A DNA stretch of 64,000 nucleotides from Indolivaga alginatilytica (GCF_003201355.1 NZ_QICL01000019.1:26066-90065); one strand, 5' to 3'. Numbered from the stretch's first letter, positions 7,915 through 17,383 are shown. The notes: generated by a model from the letters alone, not told the origin. Made by a program: numbers and translations.

Positions 7915-8901
7915 TTCTTTTATGACAAGCGACATTCCGGGCAAAATATCAGGCTGATTTTCTACAAAATGCCCTCTTACCTCAAAGGTTTTACGGTCAT
8001 AACCACCTGTAGTTTTAGTTGCTTTCCAAGCAGCATAAGAACCAAGGTCTTTCATATAATATATTTTCAACTGTACGTCTTTATTCAGAGCAGGCACAAA
8101 AGCAGTAACTGTTTGCCCTATCTTGAAGTTTTGCAAACGATCTTCTCTCACATTGAAAGTTCCCCATTTGTCCGAAAGATCCATTACATTCATAATCGGA
8201 GCACCTGTACCAACCAACTCTCCTACATTAGGGAAACGGTCAGATACACGTCCGTCAACAGGAGAAATAAGATAAGTTTCTGTTATATAAGAATCAACCT
8301 CAGCAACAGCACCTTTTGCTCTGTTCAACATAGCCAATGCAGCTTCTTTATCTTCACGTTCAGCTCCGTTTTGTGCCATATCATATTGAGATTTGGCAGC
8401 TTTTTCGGTAGCTACGGCAGCATTATAATTTGCCTCAGCCTCATCTCTCTTCTGAGCCGTTGTTACACCTTTATTGTACAAATTTTGAACACGTGTAAAA
8501 GACTTCTGAGCGATATCAACTCCTACTTTTGCTTTTTGCCACATTTCGTAAGCAGCATTAATCTGTTCAACCCGCGCTCCTTTTTGAGCTTTGTTACTTT
8601 GTGCAGCAGCACCCTGCTCCGCAGCAGTAGCTTGCGAAAGCTTAGCATAAACATCGGGGGCACTAAGTATAGCCAAAGTATCGCCTCTACGAACAGAGTC
8701 TCCTTCTTGCACAAAGAATTTCTCGATACGTCCGGGAACTTTGCTCGAAATACGCACTTCGGTTATTTCGGCTTCTCCCTGCAACGTATTATCTTCTTGA
8801 TTTAGAAAAAAGAATCCATAAATTGCAACAGCAATGATAACTGCGGCAAAACCGAGAATCGGAATAAGTTTTGATCCTGATTTATTATCTTCTCTACTCA
8901 T
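7912..8901 (-). CDS. HlyD-family membrane fusion (adaptor) protein
   Basis: Periplasmic adaptor of a tripartite exporter. From the chosen ATG at 8901 (MSREDNKSG) the protein is about 329 residues. It has an N-terminal anchor helix (PILGFAAVIIAVAIYGFFFL), a lipoyl-like half motif (SSKVPGRIEKFFVQEGDSV), an alpha-helical hairpin rich in Ala, Lys and Glu, the second lipoyl half (LISPVDGRVSDRFPNVGELV) and a beta-barrel region. A GTG start at 8922 would add seven residues, but those codons come from the end of an IPE repeat, so 8901 is preferred. The partners are TolC upstream and two ABC-2 permeases downstream. Confidence 0.92.
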   Translation of the reverse strand: MSREDNKSGSKLIPILGFAAVIIAVAIYGFFFLNQEDNTLQGEAEITEVRISSKVPGRIEKFFVQEGDSVRRGDTLAILSAPDVYAKLSQATAAEQGAAAQSNKAQKGARVEQINAAYEMWQKAKVGVDIAQKSFTRVQNLYNKGVTTAQKRDEAEANYNAAVATEKAAKSQYDMAQNGAEREDKEAALAMLNRAKGAVAEVDSYITETYLISPVDGRVSDRFPNVGELVGTGAPIMNVMDLSDKWGTFNVREDRLQNFKIGQTVTAFVPALNKDVQLKIYYMKDLGSYAAWKATKTTGGYDRKTFEVRGHFVENQPDILPGMSLVIKE

Positions 8902-8914
8902 ATCTGTATTTATT

Positions 8915-8935
8915 AAGGTCACAGACCTATTTTTA
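8915..8935 (+). repeat. IPE repeat, left end only
   Basis: AAGGTCACAGACCT plus ATTTTTATTG matches the left end of the IPE family. It fills the junction between the TolC stop codon (8935-8933) and the HlyD start, 14 bp from that start. Confidence 0.75.
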
Positions 8936-10354
8936 TTGTTTTACATTAGTTAAACTTCTACCTAGTGCTTTATTCAAATATACATTGCATAGTTTTACAT
9001 CAATCTGAGAATCGATCATCTCCGAGTGAGCCGATAACCATGCCGTATGAGCAGCCAAAACATCCGAAGCAGGAATAACCCCTTCTTCGAAACCCAGCGT
9101 AGCATATCTCAAGTTTTCATTCGCTTTTTCCATATTTTGCTCCGAAGAAATATACCTTTTGTGAGCTTCATTCAGTTTAAAAGCCGATTGGTTGATTTGT
9201 AGTTCTATTTTTTCTTTTGCATCCTCTAACTGATATTCCTGAATACGAGTCTGAGCCTTTGCAGCACTCAGTTTAGCTGAACTGGTCATAAAATTAAGAG
9301 GAACACTCAATTTCAGCCCTACATTCCACATTCCACCGAATGTATTCTGAAAACCATCAAAAGCATTGGGGTTTGTCCATGTATAAGCAGCCATTAATCC
9401 CAGTTCGGGTAAAAACTCGGCTCTCTCTATTTTTTCTTTGCCTTTATATATTTTAGTCGCTAATTCCAGACTCTTTATTTCGGGTCTGTTGAGCAGAGCT
9501 TCTTCAATCGAAGGAGTAATAGGTGCTTCTGTTGAAATCAGCATTTCGCGTTTTTCATCTGCTAAAGCTACTTTTTCTTCAATTTCTAACCCGCATAATT
9601 GATTGAAAAGCATTCGGGCTAAACTCAAACCATTATCAACCTTAGTTAAAGTCATATCTGCTTCATTTTCTTTTACCATTACCGACAAAACATCCGCTTT
9701 GGTTGCAACACCTTCGGATTCCATTGAACCGACATCTGCATGCATCTTTTGTAGCAATCTGAGGTATGATTCGGCAAGATCTTTTTTATACGCCAATGAA
9801 ACAATTTGCCAGTAAGAAGCATCCAACTCTGCAATAACATCTTGCAGCTCGGTATCTTTCTTTGACTTTGCCAGCTCCTGAGCATTTTTCATTATATCAT
9901 TATAAGCCACAATACGACCACCCATAAACAACGGCTGAGTCATAGATATAGAACCTACCCAGATATTTTTTATATCGAGTTCTCCAATAGATCGTATTTT
10001 ATCCGATAATTCCTGAGGAATTGGTATCTGGGTTCCGGGAGGAATAGGTATTCCTATACCCGACAAATCGGGAATGGTAATGGATCCCGGAATAGCAGAA
10101 GAACCTATAAGGTTCAGATTTTTTTCGTTGCGGATATACATTCCGGACGCAGAAAACTTAGGGAAATACTTTAAGTAAGCTTCCTTTTTTTCATAGTAGG
10201 CAACCTTTTCTTCCTCGGAGGCCATCTTCAGATGCTTATTATTCTGGATAGCCAGATTTCGGGCATCCTCGAGGCTTAATGTTCTTTGTGCTGATATAGT
10301 ACCGCTTAAGGCGCCAAAGCAAAACAAAATCCAGAGAAAATTTCTTTTACTCAT
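8933..10354 (-). CDS. TolC-family outer membrane efflux channel
   Basis: This 473-residue protein has a signal peptide (1-22, GTISAQ) and two outer membrane efflux protein repeats rich in long amphipathic helices (LSLEDARNLAIQNN at 25-38, LLNRPEIKSLELATKIYKGK, AHTAWLSAHSEMIDSQID). TolC-like trimers form the outer-membrane exit duct for HlyD/ABC exporters. It is the first gene of the four-gene operon. The promoter candidate at 10453-10460 lies about 100 bp upstream, and an IPE left half lies in the leader. Confidence 0.94.
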   Translation of the reverse strand: MSKRNFLWILFCFGALSGTISAQRTLSLEDARNLAIQNNKHLKMASEEEKVAYYEKKEAYLKYFPKFSASGMYIRNEKNLNLIGSSAIPGSITIPDLSGIGIPIPPGTQIPIPQELSDKIRSIGELDIKNIWVGSISMTQPLFMGGRIVAYNDIMKNAQELAKSKKDTELQDVIAELDASYWQIVSLAYKKDLAESYLRLLQKMHADVGSMESEGVATKADVLSVMVKENEADMTLTKVDNGLSLARMLFNQLCGLEIEEKVALADEKREMLISTEAPITPSIEEALLNRPEIKSLELATKIYKGKEKIERAEFLPELGLMAAYTWTNPNAFDGFQNTFGGMWNVGLKLSVPLNFMTSSAKLSAAKAQTRIQEYQLEDAKEKIELQINQSAFKLNEAHKRYISSEQNMEKANENLRYATLGFEEGVIPASDVLAAHTAWLSAHSEMIDSQIDVKLCNVYLNKALGRSLTNVKQ

Positions 10355-10370
10355 GTGTTGTGTTCATTTT

Positions 10371-10430
10371 AAGGTCTCAGACCTATTTAATATATAATAC
10401 CGTGCATAATCCAATAAATAAGATATATCA
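10371..10430 (+). repeat. IPE repeat, left half
   Basis: A perfect AAGGTCTCAGACCT palindrome with ATTTAAT is followed by diverged sequence. It starts 17 bp upstream of the TolC start codon, inside the predicted mRNA leader. Confidence 0.75.
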
Positions 10431-10439
10431 CCTGATTTA

Positions 10440-10453
10440 GTTGTTCAAACAAC
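10440..10453. promoter_or_regulatory. Perfect palindrome at the TolC operon start site
   Basis: GTTGTTCAAACAAC is a perfect inverted repeat (GTTGTT / AACAAC) lying against the -7 box, where transcription should start. It has the TTG...CAA form of many repressor sites, but it does not match the motif in the MarR promoter. Confidence 0.4.
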
Positions 10454-10460
10454 AAATTTA
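10453..10460 (-). promoter_or_regulatory. -7 promoter box for the TolC-HlyD-ABC operon
   Basis: The minus strand reads TAAATTTG, a full TAnnTTTG match, about 99 bp before the TolC start codon. No clear -33 TTTG is present. Confidence 0.5.
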
Positions 10461-10576
10461 CGTAAAAGTACACTCTTTACATTATATAAACAACACCTCA
10501 ATATCTCTTTTGGTTCGGAATATTTAAATTCGGTGAAAAAATATATTCATGTCGTGCTTTTAATATAAAAAACATA

Positions 10577-11089
10577 TTAACGCCCACCCACCCATAAAGA
10601 AGAATTTAGAAATTTAGCCTGAATGTCGGCAACTGCTGTTGTGCCGTCGGTCAGAGTAATTTCAAAGGAAACCTGAAATTTGCATTTGTTTTCTTTGTCG
10701 TTATTACCAAGTTGTTTAATTCTAACCCGACCTTCGGAGATATTATTCATATTTGTTCCATCGCCTACATAAAAATTACGCAATATCACACTCCAGTTAG
10801 GATTATCCTGCGTAAGTGTAAACCAATTTCCGGTAAGAGTTGTAGGCATCTTTATCTCTATATGCGATTGATTGTAGGTAGCCTCAGAATCTTCAATGAT
10901 GAACTGAATGCACGTGATGTCGTTTTCAGGCCATGTAGTATATCCTGCCTCTACTATTTTGTGATCGTTTCCACCTACTCGGATTGTTCCCATCGGTTCT
11001 TGTGTGTCGTCATCCTTAGAACAAGAATTCAATGAAAAACAGATCATGATAGTTATGATAGAGATAAGTAGAAAGTTAATATTTTTCAT
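10577..11089 (-). CDS. Hypothetical lipoprotein
   Basis: A start at 11089 gives a 170-residue protein beginning with a lipoprotein signal (MKNINFLLISI... ICFSLNSCSKDDD, Cys at about 22). A longer reading frame reaches 11209, but its extra 40 residues cover the predicted promoter and look non-coding. The mature part is beta-rich with no family I recognise (IRVGGNDHKIVEAGYTTWP, then alternating hydrophobic strands). Small Ser/Thr-rich lipoproteins after SCSKDD are common at the Bacteroidota cell surface. Neighbours give no functional clue. Confidence 0.75.
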   Translation of the reverse strand: MKNINFLLISIITIMICFSLNSCSKDDDTQEPMGTIRVGGNDHKIVEAGYTTWPENDITCIQFIIEDSEATYNQSHIEIKMPTTLTGNWFTLTQDNPNWSVILRNFYVGDGTNMNNISEGRVRIKQLGNNDKENKCKFQVSFEITLTDGTTAVADIQAKFLNSSLWVGGR

Positions 11090-11118
11090 AGCGTTGAATT
11101 TTAACATCTTATTACAAA

Positions 11119-11126
11119 CAAAAATA
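11119..11126 (-). promoter_or_regulatory. -7 promoter box for the lipoprotein gene
   Basis: The minus strand reads TATTTTTG, a full TAnnTTTG match, 30 bp upstream of the ATG at 11089. It lies inside the longer alternative reading frame and so supports the shorter start. Confidence 0.5.
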
Positions 11127-11250
11127 GTAAAAAAATAATAAGATAAGTTGTTAACCGGAAAGAAAAGGACGGGAAGTCGCAAAAAATAGTCGGAAGATTT
11201 TTCTTCCAACCATTTCTAATTTTTCTACCCTATCAAATATATAGTAAAGA

Positions 11251-13722
11251 TTATTCTCTGAAATAAATTCTCCTAACCCTCGATGATACAGAGGTTAATA
11301 CCTCATAAGGAATAGTATTGATCTTCTTAGCCTGATCTATAACAGATAATTCATCTCCAAAAAGAATTACCTCATCGCCCTCTTTAATATCGAGTCCAGT
11401 GATTTCGATCATAGACAAGTCCATACAGATATTGCCGATAATAGGAACCAAATGACCATTGACCAACACATGCCCGTTTCTATTTCCAAATTGACGGCTC
11501 AAACCATCTGCATATCCTATACGGATAGTTGCAATAGAAGCATCATGATCAAGGTCACCCCTTCTGCCATACCCAACAGTTTCTCCTTTTTTGAGATGTT
11601 TTATTTGCAGGATCGTCGTTTTAAGCGTACAAACATTACGCAAACCGTCTAAGCCACTGGCACTAATGCCATACAAGCTGATACCTAAGCGCACCATATC
11701 CATTTGCTCTTCGGGGAAACGTTCGATACCTGCCGAATTAAGAATATGTCGCCAAATGGGATAGTCCAATCCATCTTGTAATGCCGATGCAAGCTTTTTA
11801 AATAACGAAATCTGCTGTGTTGTAAAATCGTCAAACGCCCAACTTTCGCTCGCTGCTAAATGTGAGAATGTCGATTTCACCTTAAGAGCTTGTTGCGATC
11901 TTAAACGCTCTAACAATAAAGGTATATCTTCTTCGGCAAAGCCAAGACGATGCATACCCGTATCCATCTTTATATGAATAGGAAAATCGGAGATTCCCCT
12001 GCGTTGTGCTTCTTTTATAAAGGCATCGAGAATTCTGAAATTATAAACTTCGGGTTCGAGATACGATTCAAATAACTGATTAAAACCCGATACTTCAGGA
12101 TTAAGCACAATTATAGGAGTCTTTATTCCTGCTTTTCGCAATACAACCCCTTCTTCGGCAATTGCCACAGCAAAATAATCGCATTTATGATATTGAAGTA
12201 TCTTAGCAACCTCTTCGGAACCCGACCCGTAAGCATCTGCCTTAACCATACAGATAATCTTTGTGTCAGGATTCATTCTCGAGCGGTGGAATTTAAAATT
12301 ATGAAGTATAGCATCGAGATTTATATCCAACACCGTCTCATGATTCTTTTGCTCTATAAGCTCGCTGATACGTTCAAATTCAAAATGACGTGATCCTTTT
12401 AATAAGATCGTTTCTTCATGAAATTCGTTCCATATTCCGGAAGAGATAAAGTCCTCAGTAGAATCAAAGAAGATATGGGGAATATTCGCAAACAACTTTT
12501 GCTGATCCGAGATATGATGACCTATACCAATAATCCGACCAATGCTAGCAGAATCTGCCAGATCTGAAACCGATTTATATAGAGCCTCATCCGAAAATCC
12601 CGATTGCAATATATCCGAGAGAATAAGAGTTCGTTTCGGAGAATCCTCAGCAGATTGTTGTCCCAAGAAAGACAGTGCAATCTTCAACGAGTTGATATCC
12701 GAATTATATGTATCGTTTACAATTATATTATTATTCTTACCTCTACGCACATCCAGACGCATAGCTACCGGTTCAAGCTGTTTTACCTTTTCCTGTATAG
12801 TTTTGATAGATGTAGTCAGATATAACGCTGCCGCTATACTGCTAGTGACATTTTCGACAGAAGCATCATCCGTAAAGGGTAATTCTACCGTAAATGGTAA
12901 GCCGAGAAAAGAGTAGGTAATAAACGATTTAGCTTCGAGCTTCTCAACTTTCAGTATAAGTAAGGGACTGTTAGACCGATTGTTATAAGACCATGTAAAA
13001 CTTTTTTGAGACAGACAAGTAGCCTCCATACATTCATCAAGAAGTTTATTACCCTCTTCACAAATTATAACATCGCAATTGACAAATAACTCTAATTTTT
13101 CGAGACATTTTTGCTTCAAATTCTTGAAGTTCTCTTGGTGAGCATCTCCAATATTTGTAAACACTCCGATAGTTGGCTGTATTATTTTTTGCAGACGGGT
13201 CATTTCGTTAGGCATAGAAATACCAGCCTCGAAGAGCCCTAGTTCTGTATTTTCATTCAATTGCCATACCGACAAAGGAACTCCCAATTGAGAGTTATAA
13301 CTACGTGGCGATCGGGTTATATTCTTCTCTGAACCTAACATCTGATATATCCATTCCTTCACAATGGTTTTACCGTTACTTCCCGTTATAGCTATAACAG
13401 GGATATCAAAGTGTTCGCGATGAAAAGTCGCCACCTTTTGCAAGGCCAGCAAAGAGTCTTTGACATGTAAAAGATTTATGTCTTTAAGATTCTTCCATTC
13501 GGGATGAATAGTTTGTACAACAAAATGTCGTACACCCAGATTGTACAATTCATCAACATACTTATGCCCGTCGTTATTTGCCGTCTTCAACGCAAAAAAC
13601 AATGTCTCTCCGGGATTAAAAACTTCACGACTGTCGCTCAACAAATGACTTATGGGCGATTCGGGATTGTTTACCTCTTTTATTTTTAATGTCTTGGCAA
13701 TTTCAGAGATAGTATATGTCAT
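11251..13722 (-). CDS. murF-alr: Bifunctional MurF / alanine racemase
   Basis: The 823-residue fusion joins two steps of peptidoglycan precursor synthesis. Residues 1 to about 455 are UDP-MurNAc-tripeptide:D-Ala-D-Ala ligase, with the ATP-binding loop AITGSNGKT (111-119), SYNSQLGVPLSVW (141-153) and NDTYNSD (336-342). Residues from about 463 to the end are a fold-III alanine racemase, with CMVKADAYGSG carrying the PLP lysine K494, and the GYGRRGDL and GNICMDLSMIE segments. The racemase makes D-Ala, which Ddl joins into the dipeptide that MurF uses. This fusion is characteristic of Bacteroidota. Both halves look complete. Confidence 0.97.
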   Translation of the reverse strand: MTYTISEIAKTLKIKEVNNPESPISHLLSDSREVFNPGETLFFALKTANNDGHKYVDELYNLGVRHFVVQTIHPEWKNLKDINLLHVKDSLLALQKVATFHREHFDIPVIAITGSNGKTIVKEWIYQMLGSEKNITRSPRSYNSQLGVPLSVWQLNENTELGLFEAGISMPNEMTRLQKIIQPTIGVFTNIGDAHQENFKNLKQKCLEKLELFVNCDVIICEEGNKLLDECMEATCLSQKSFTWSYNNRSNSPLLILKVEKLEAKSFITYSFLGLPFTVELPFTDDASVENVTSSIAAALYLTTSIKTIQEKVKQLEPVAMRLDVRRGKNNNIIVNDTYNSDINSLKIALSFLGQQSAEDSPKRTLILSDILQSGFSDEALYKSVSDLADSASIGRIIGIGHHISDQQKLFANIPHIFFDSTEDFISSGIWNEFHEETILLKGSRHFEFERISELIEQKNHETVLDINLDAILHNFKFHRSRMNPDTKIICMVKADAYGSGSEEVAKILQYHKCDYFAVAIAEEGVVLRKAGIKTPIIVLNPEVSGFNQLFESYLEPEVYNFRILDAFIKEAQRRGISDFPIHIKMDTGMHRLGFAEEDIPLLLERLRSQQALKVKSTFSHLAASESWAFDDFTTQQISLFKKLASALQDGLDYPIWRHILNSAGIERFPEEQMDMVRLGISLYGISASGLDGLRNVCTLKTTILQIKHLKKGETVGYGRRGDLDHDASIATIRIGYADGLSRQFGNRNGHVLVNGHLVPIIGNICMDLSMIEITGLDIKEGDEVILFGDELSVIDQAKKINTIPYEVLTSVSSRVRRIYFRE

Positions 13723-13827
13723 TTCTATATTTAGTTTTTAGAACTCTCAGTTTACTTCAATAAGTAACTAATTAAAGTCTTTTTTGTTGAATAATAAAGC
13801 AGCAAATATTTACTCGGTTTATACTCT

Positions 13828-14811
13828 TTAGGAGAGTTTTTTCTCAAGTAACAAAAGCTCCTTTTCACAATCAGAGTAAGGATATTTATTTCGTAAAGAT
13901 TTGACCTTTAACAAAGTTTGTTTTAAAAATTGTTTATGCTCCTCTGTCTCTTCATTAAAAGGTCGATGACCAATTGCTCTACTAATATTCTGCCATTCGA
14001 CACATAATTTTCGGGTCTCTTCATCTAAATAAGTAGCAGTAAAAACATCCCAGATATATTGTATAGCTACATCATTGGGGTGGATCATATCTTCGGCATA
14101 AAACCGATAATCTCTCAACTCATCCAAAACGATTTCATAAGACGGAAAATAATACAGGTTGGAGAACTTATTCATTAACTCGTCAATAGCAAGAAGTAAA
14201 ACAGCTTTACTCAATTGATTATTGTGTGCCCCGTCTTTCCAATGGCGAATAGGACTTACGGTGAACATAATCTTCAAATCGGGATTAATTCTTAGAGACT
14301 CTTCTATAAGCTTACTCCATGAAAAAACAATTTCCGATACAGAAAGTTTTTCTCTATTAAAGATATTTAAAGGCTGTTTATGACAATTAGCAACTACTTG
14401 TTCTGTTTCTTTGAGATTAAAAGCATAGGCAGTGCCAAAAGTAATGAGCAGAACTTCGGCTTCTTTCAAGTCGGCAGAAGCTTTTTCTCTGGTTTCATTT
14501 ATAGTTTTAAGAAAGCTATCTTTATCAGAACTTGAAAATACACTGTGATGAAAATAAGTTCGGTAAATTCCCTGATGATGAAAAATGTCATCTTCTGTAA
14601 AAACTCTATTTTGCTGTAACATCTCTATTGCCTGGGCGATAGAAGCGGGATTATAAAGTACGCCGAAAGGATTTACATTGACCGAAAATTTATTTTCGAG
14701 AAGTTTTTTCCCTATATTTTCGGCAAAGCAAGACCCAAACAAAACTATTTTTGTTTGATGATTAATTCTTAGTTCTGATTTTGGGACTTCAACCTTTTTC
14801 CTGAATTCCAT
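13828..14811 (-). CDS. GSCFA domain protein
   Basis: The 327-residue protein carries the family's naming motif GSCFAENIG at 26-34, plus FGVLYNPASI, TVSPIRHWKDGAHNNQLSKA and AEDMIHPNDVA. The GSCFA domain is an SGNH-hydrolase-like fold common in Bacteroidota: Ser27 and the Asp-x-x-His of DMIHP would be the catalytic residues. The substrate is unknown, perhaps an acetylated glycan. No signal peptide is seen. It follows MurF-Alr after about 100 bp on the same strand. Confidence 0.9.
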   Translation of the reverse strand: MEFRKKVEVPKSELRINHQTKIVLFGSCFAENIGKKLLENKFSVNVNPFGVLYNPASIAQAIEMLQQNRVFTEDDIFHHQGIYRTYFHHSVFSSSDKDSFLKTINETREKASADLKEAEVLLITFGTAYAFNLKETEQVVANCHKQPLNIFNREKLSVSEIVFSWSKLIEESLRINPDLKIMFTVSPIRHWKDGAHNNQLSKAVLLLAIDELMNKFSNLYYFPSYEIVLDELRDYRFYAEDMIHPNDVAIQYIWDVFTATYLDEETRKLCVEWQNISRAIGHRPFNEETEEHKQFLKQTLLKVKSLRNKYPYSDCEKELLLLEKKLS

Positions 14812-14825
14812 TCAAATAAAATTCT

Positions 14826-14899
14826 AAAATAAGTAACATTCAATATAACTAAGTTTGGTTATTCTACCTACAAAAAAAGTAGAAAGGCTTATCTCCTTA
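14826..14899 (-). repeat. IPE repeat, degenerate copy
   Basis: On the minus strand it begins TAAGGAGATAAGCCTTTCTA, continues with a T-run and ATAAC...GTTAT pairing, and ends TTACTTA. Its first TAA is the stop codon of the M28 peptidase gene (14899-14897), and it fills the gap to the GSCFA gene. Confidence 0.6.
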
Positions 14900-15895
14900 A
14901 TATTCTTTTTCGTTAGCCAAGTTCCATGCATTCAAATAAGATGCTTTAGTTATCTCAACTAATTTTCCCCAATTAATTTTCGAGAACTCATCACTTGGTT
15001 TGTGATAATCGGGATGCCCATCAGTATGATACCAAATAATCGGAACACCTGCCTTTGCAAAAGACCCATTATCACTTCCTCCCACAGGCTTATCCCAAGG
15101 TGTGTAATTAGGAGTCAATTGCAAATCATATTTTTTGATATCATCTTTCAGCCATTTACCAAAAGCAGGATTAGCTTCGGTATAGAAATAAACTACATAA
15201 GAAGGATTTGCTTCATCATTATTACGCCCTATCATATCGAAGTTTAGATAGCCTTTCACTTGATTGATAAATGTACAGTTTTGTGTAAAATATTTAGAAC
15301 CCAATAAGCCATCTTCTTCGCCATCCCAAAATGCAAAAATTACATTACGCTGAGGCTGAACCCCACTTTCAACAAATGCTTTTGCGATCTGCATTACGGC
15401 CGATACACCAGATGCATTATCGTCAGCTCCGTTATATATTTGATCGCCCACCAAATTTGTATCCATTCCCAGATGGTCGAAGTGAGCTCCCACTATCACA
15501 TATTCATTTTTGTTGACTCCGGGAATCATTCCCAGAACATTTCGCAGATTCAAAACACGATGAACTCCTTGTTTATATTTAGCGATTGAATCGGGATTTA
15601 CCTGATATCTTTTCTTTTGTTTAAAATCTTCACTATATGCTTCAAAAGGTTGAAAATAGGTTTCACTTAAAGACTGAATACCCAAAGCCGTAAGATATGA
15701 AGCTAAATATTCTGAGGCTACTTGTCCTCCTAAAGCTCCGGCTCCACGCCCTTGAAGAGCATCACTTGCCAAAAAGCCAACTGCCGCTTTCGCCCCTCTT
15801 TCCGAGATCGAATTTAGTCCTTTTTCGATAGGCTTCTGAGCAAAAGCACTTAACAACGAAACACTTAATAATAAAACAGACAAATAAATTTTCAT
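14897..15895 (-). CDS. Secreted M28-family zinc aminopeptidase
   Basis: This 332-residue protein has a signal peptide (1-19, LLSAFAQ). The M28 zinc ligands are visible in order: His in VGAHFDHLG, Asp in NGADDNASG, Glu-Glu in WDGEEDGLLGS, Asp in LNFDMIGRN, and the last His in WYHTDGHPDYH. M28 enzymes of this type remove N-terminal residues from peptides and would act in the periplasm or outside the cell. It lies between the MltF-like gene and the GSCFA gene on the same strand. Confidence 0.94.
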   Translation of the reverse strand: MKIYLSVLLLSVSLLSAFAQKPIEKGLNSISERGAKAAVGFLASDALQGRGAGALGGQVASEYLASYLTALGIQSLSETYFQPFEAYSEDFKQKKRYQVNPDSIAKYKQGVHRVLNLRNVLGMIPGVNKNEYVIVGAHFDHLGMDTNLVGDQIYNGADDNASGVSAVMQIAKAFVESGVQPQRNVIFAFWDGEEDGLLGSKYFTQNCTFINQVKGYLNFDMIGRNNDEANPSYVVYFYTEANPAFGKWLKDDIKKYDLQLTPNYTPWDKPVGGSDNGSFAKAGVPIIWYHTDGHPDYHKPSDEFSKINWGKLVEITKASYLNAWNLANEKEY

Positions 15896-15910
15896 GATAA
15901 TAGATTTTCG

Positions 15911-15929
15911 GGATAAAGTTGCTTTATCC
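15911..15929. other. Short perfect hairpin between M28 and MltF-like genes
   Basis: GGATAAAG / CTTTATCC is an 8-bp perfect stem with a 3-nt TTG loop and no clear T-run on either side. It may be a weak terminator, an mRNA-processing hairpin, or a worn remnant of the IPE family. Confidence 0.4.
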
Positions 15930-15949
15930 TTACATACAACAAATCTGGT

Positions 15950-17344
15950 CTATGACTTCGATTTTACTTCAATAGATTTAAACTTATCACGGTTAGATGT
16001 AACCTGTTTTACATACTGAACCACTTCCGACCCTCTAAGGTAACCGTTTTTGCAGACAGAATCATTATAATATTCGGGTTTACTTTTTAGCTCTATATAT
16101 TTTTCAACATGCCCATCCCATATATATGGATTATCATTGTACTTTCGAGCCAAAGCCTGAGCATCTGTAACGTGTCCATTTCCACCATTATACGCTGCTA
16201 ACACAAACTTAAGTCGTTGTTCCTTATCCTCTATCTTAGCAAACATCCCATCTAATTTATTTATCAGCTCAGCCCCCACTTTTATACTTAGTTCAGGATT
16301 TTTAAGATCATCTCCGGAGATCCCAAATATTTTAGCCGTACGAGGCATCAATCCCATCAACCCCACTGCACCTGCCCACGATGCAACCTCAGGCTTAAAG
16401 CGTGATTCCTGATATGCTACTGATGCCAACAGATGCCAATCATATCCGGATATAGCAGCATATTTCTTGAAAATCTCATCATAAAGTGAAACATGCCCTT
16501 TAGGAACATTGGCTAAAACATTCAAATCAAAATCGGGCTGCTTGCTTAACTCGAAGTATTTTTTCAGAATAGATTTGTATTCTCGGGTCTTACTATTTTC
16601 AGCAAACCACTCGTTCAAAATCTTTCCCAGTTCGGGTGTATCTTTACGAACAGCCCATGAAGAACGCTGTTCGAAACTTAGAGGTAGAGAGACATCAATA
16701 TTACGATAGTATGTTTTATTCAATTTAGCAATATATTCGTCCGCCACTGTATAGTCGATCTGTTTTTGGGCAACCATTTGGATAAGGTCTTCCACCGTTA
16801 CCGTATCTTTCTCTACATCTTTAATGATAATACCATTGCCTAACTCAGCATCCAGATTGAGTAATCGTTTATGATATTTTGTGTTGTGCTTTATATAGAC
16901 CTCTTTTCCTATCAATTGAGTAACATCAGTCACCATCGAATCTCTCTTGTTTGTTCTTTGGACTAATACCTGATGAGAAACCTGCTCCAATCCACAATAG
17001 AGAATGGAATCCTTCAATTCATTTTGCACAGAAATCGGGCTGGTTATTAGATCACCTTCGCCATTTTGAAGCATCTCGATGAGACGTGTAGAATTTTCGG
17101 CAACCTTTACATTGAGTTTCAATCCGTAATAATCGCAAAATTCTTTTGCCAGATCATAGTCATAACCCATCGGTTCGTCCTTGTATATAAAATAAGACGT
17201 AGAGCTGCTCAATGTGATAATAGTCAGTTCACCCGATTCTTTTATTTGTTCAAAATCACGGGTTTGAGGCTTCTTTCCTCCACAGCCGCAAAGCATTATC
17301 ATAATACCCATTAAGGAAACAAGACAGTTAATCTTCAACGCCAT
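15950..17344 (-). CDS. MltF-like membrane-bound lytic transglycosylase
   Basis: From the ATG at 17344 this is a 464-residue lipoprotein (signal MALKINCLVSLMGI... LCGCGG). An upstream in-frame ATG at 17386 is rejected, because it overlaps the predicted -7 box. Residues about 30-270 form a solute-binding-protein family 3 domain (GYDYDLAKEFCDYYGL). Residues about 285-440 form an SLT domain with catalytic Glu313 in SVAYQESRFKPEVAS and the GAVGLMGLMP motif. Such enzymes cleave the MurNAc-GlcNAc bond to give 1,6-anhydromuropeptides, and act at the outer-membrane inner face. The regulatory domain may bind muropeptides. Confidence 0.93.
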   Translation of the reverse strand: MALKINCLVSLMGIMIMLCGCGGKKPQTRDFEQIKESGELTIITLSSSTSYFIYKDEPMGYDYDLAKEFCDYYGLKLNVKVAENSTRLIEMLQNGEGDLITSPISVQNELKDSILYCGLEQVSHQVLVQRTNKRDSMVTDVTQLIGKEVYIKHNTKYHKRLLNLDAELGNGIIIKDVEKDTVTVEDLIQMVAQKQIDYTVADEYIAKLNKTYYRNIDVSLPLSFEQRSSWAVRKDTPELGKILNEWFAENSKTREYKSILKKYFELSKQPDFDLNVLANVPKGHVSLYDEIFKKYAAISGYDWHLLASVAYQESRFKPEVASWAGAVGLMGLMPRTAKIFGISGDDLKNPELSIKVGAELINKLDGMFAKIEDKEQRLKFVLAAYNGGNGHVTDAQALARKYNDNPYIWDGHVEKYIELKSKPEYYNDSVCKNGYLRGSEVVQYVKQVTSNRDKFKSIEVKSKS

Positions 17345-17383
17345 ATTCTGCTTATATTGAATAAAAACATGCATATATCGCAA

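Noticed and set aside
7969..8805. Long open frame (278 codons) on the plus strand opposite the HlyD gene
   Set aside because: It is rich in Ser, Cys, Phe and Ile with no recognisable domain and is fully antisense to a clear HlyD-family gene. Long antisense frames are common opposite such codon usage.
11090..11209. N-terminal extension of the lipoprotein gene to 11209
   Set aside because: It would put 40 unusual residues before a classic lipoprotein signal and would cover the predicted -7 box at 11119-11126.
13723..13827. Possible worn IPE between the GSCFA and MurF-Alr genes (TAGAACTCTCAG, AATAAGTAAC)
   Set aside because: The fragments occur in the wrong order and spacing for the element, and AT-rich DNA can give such matches by chance.
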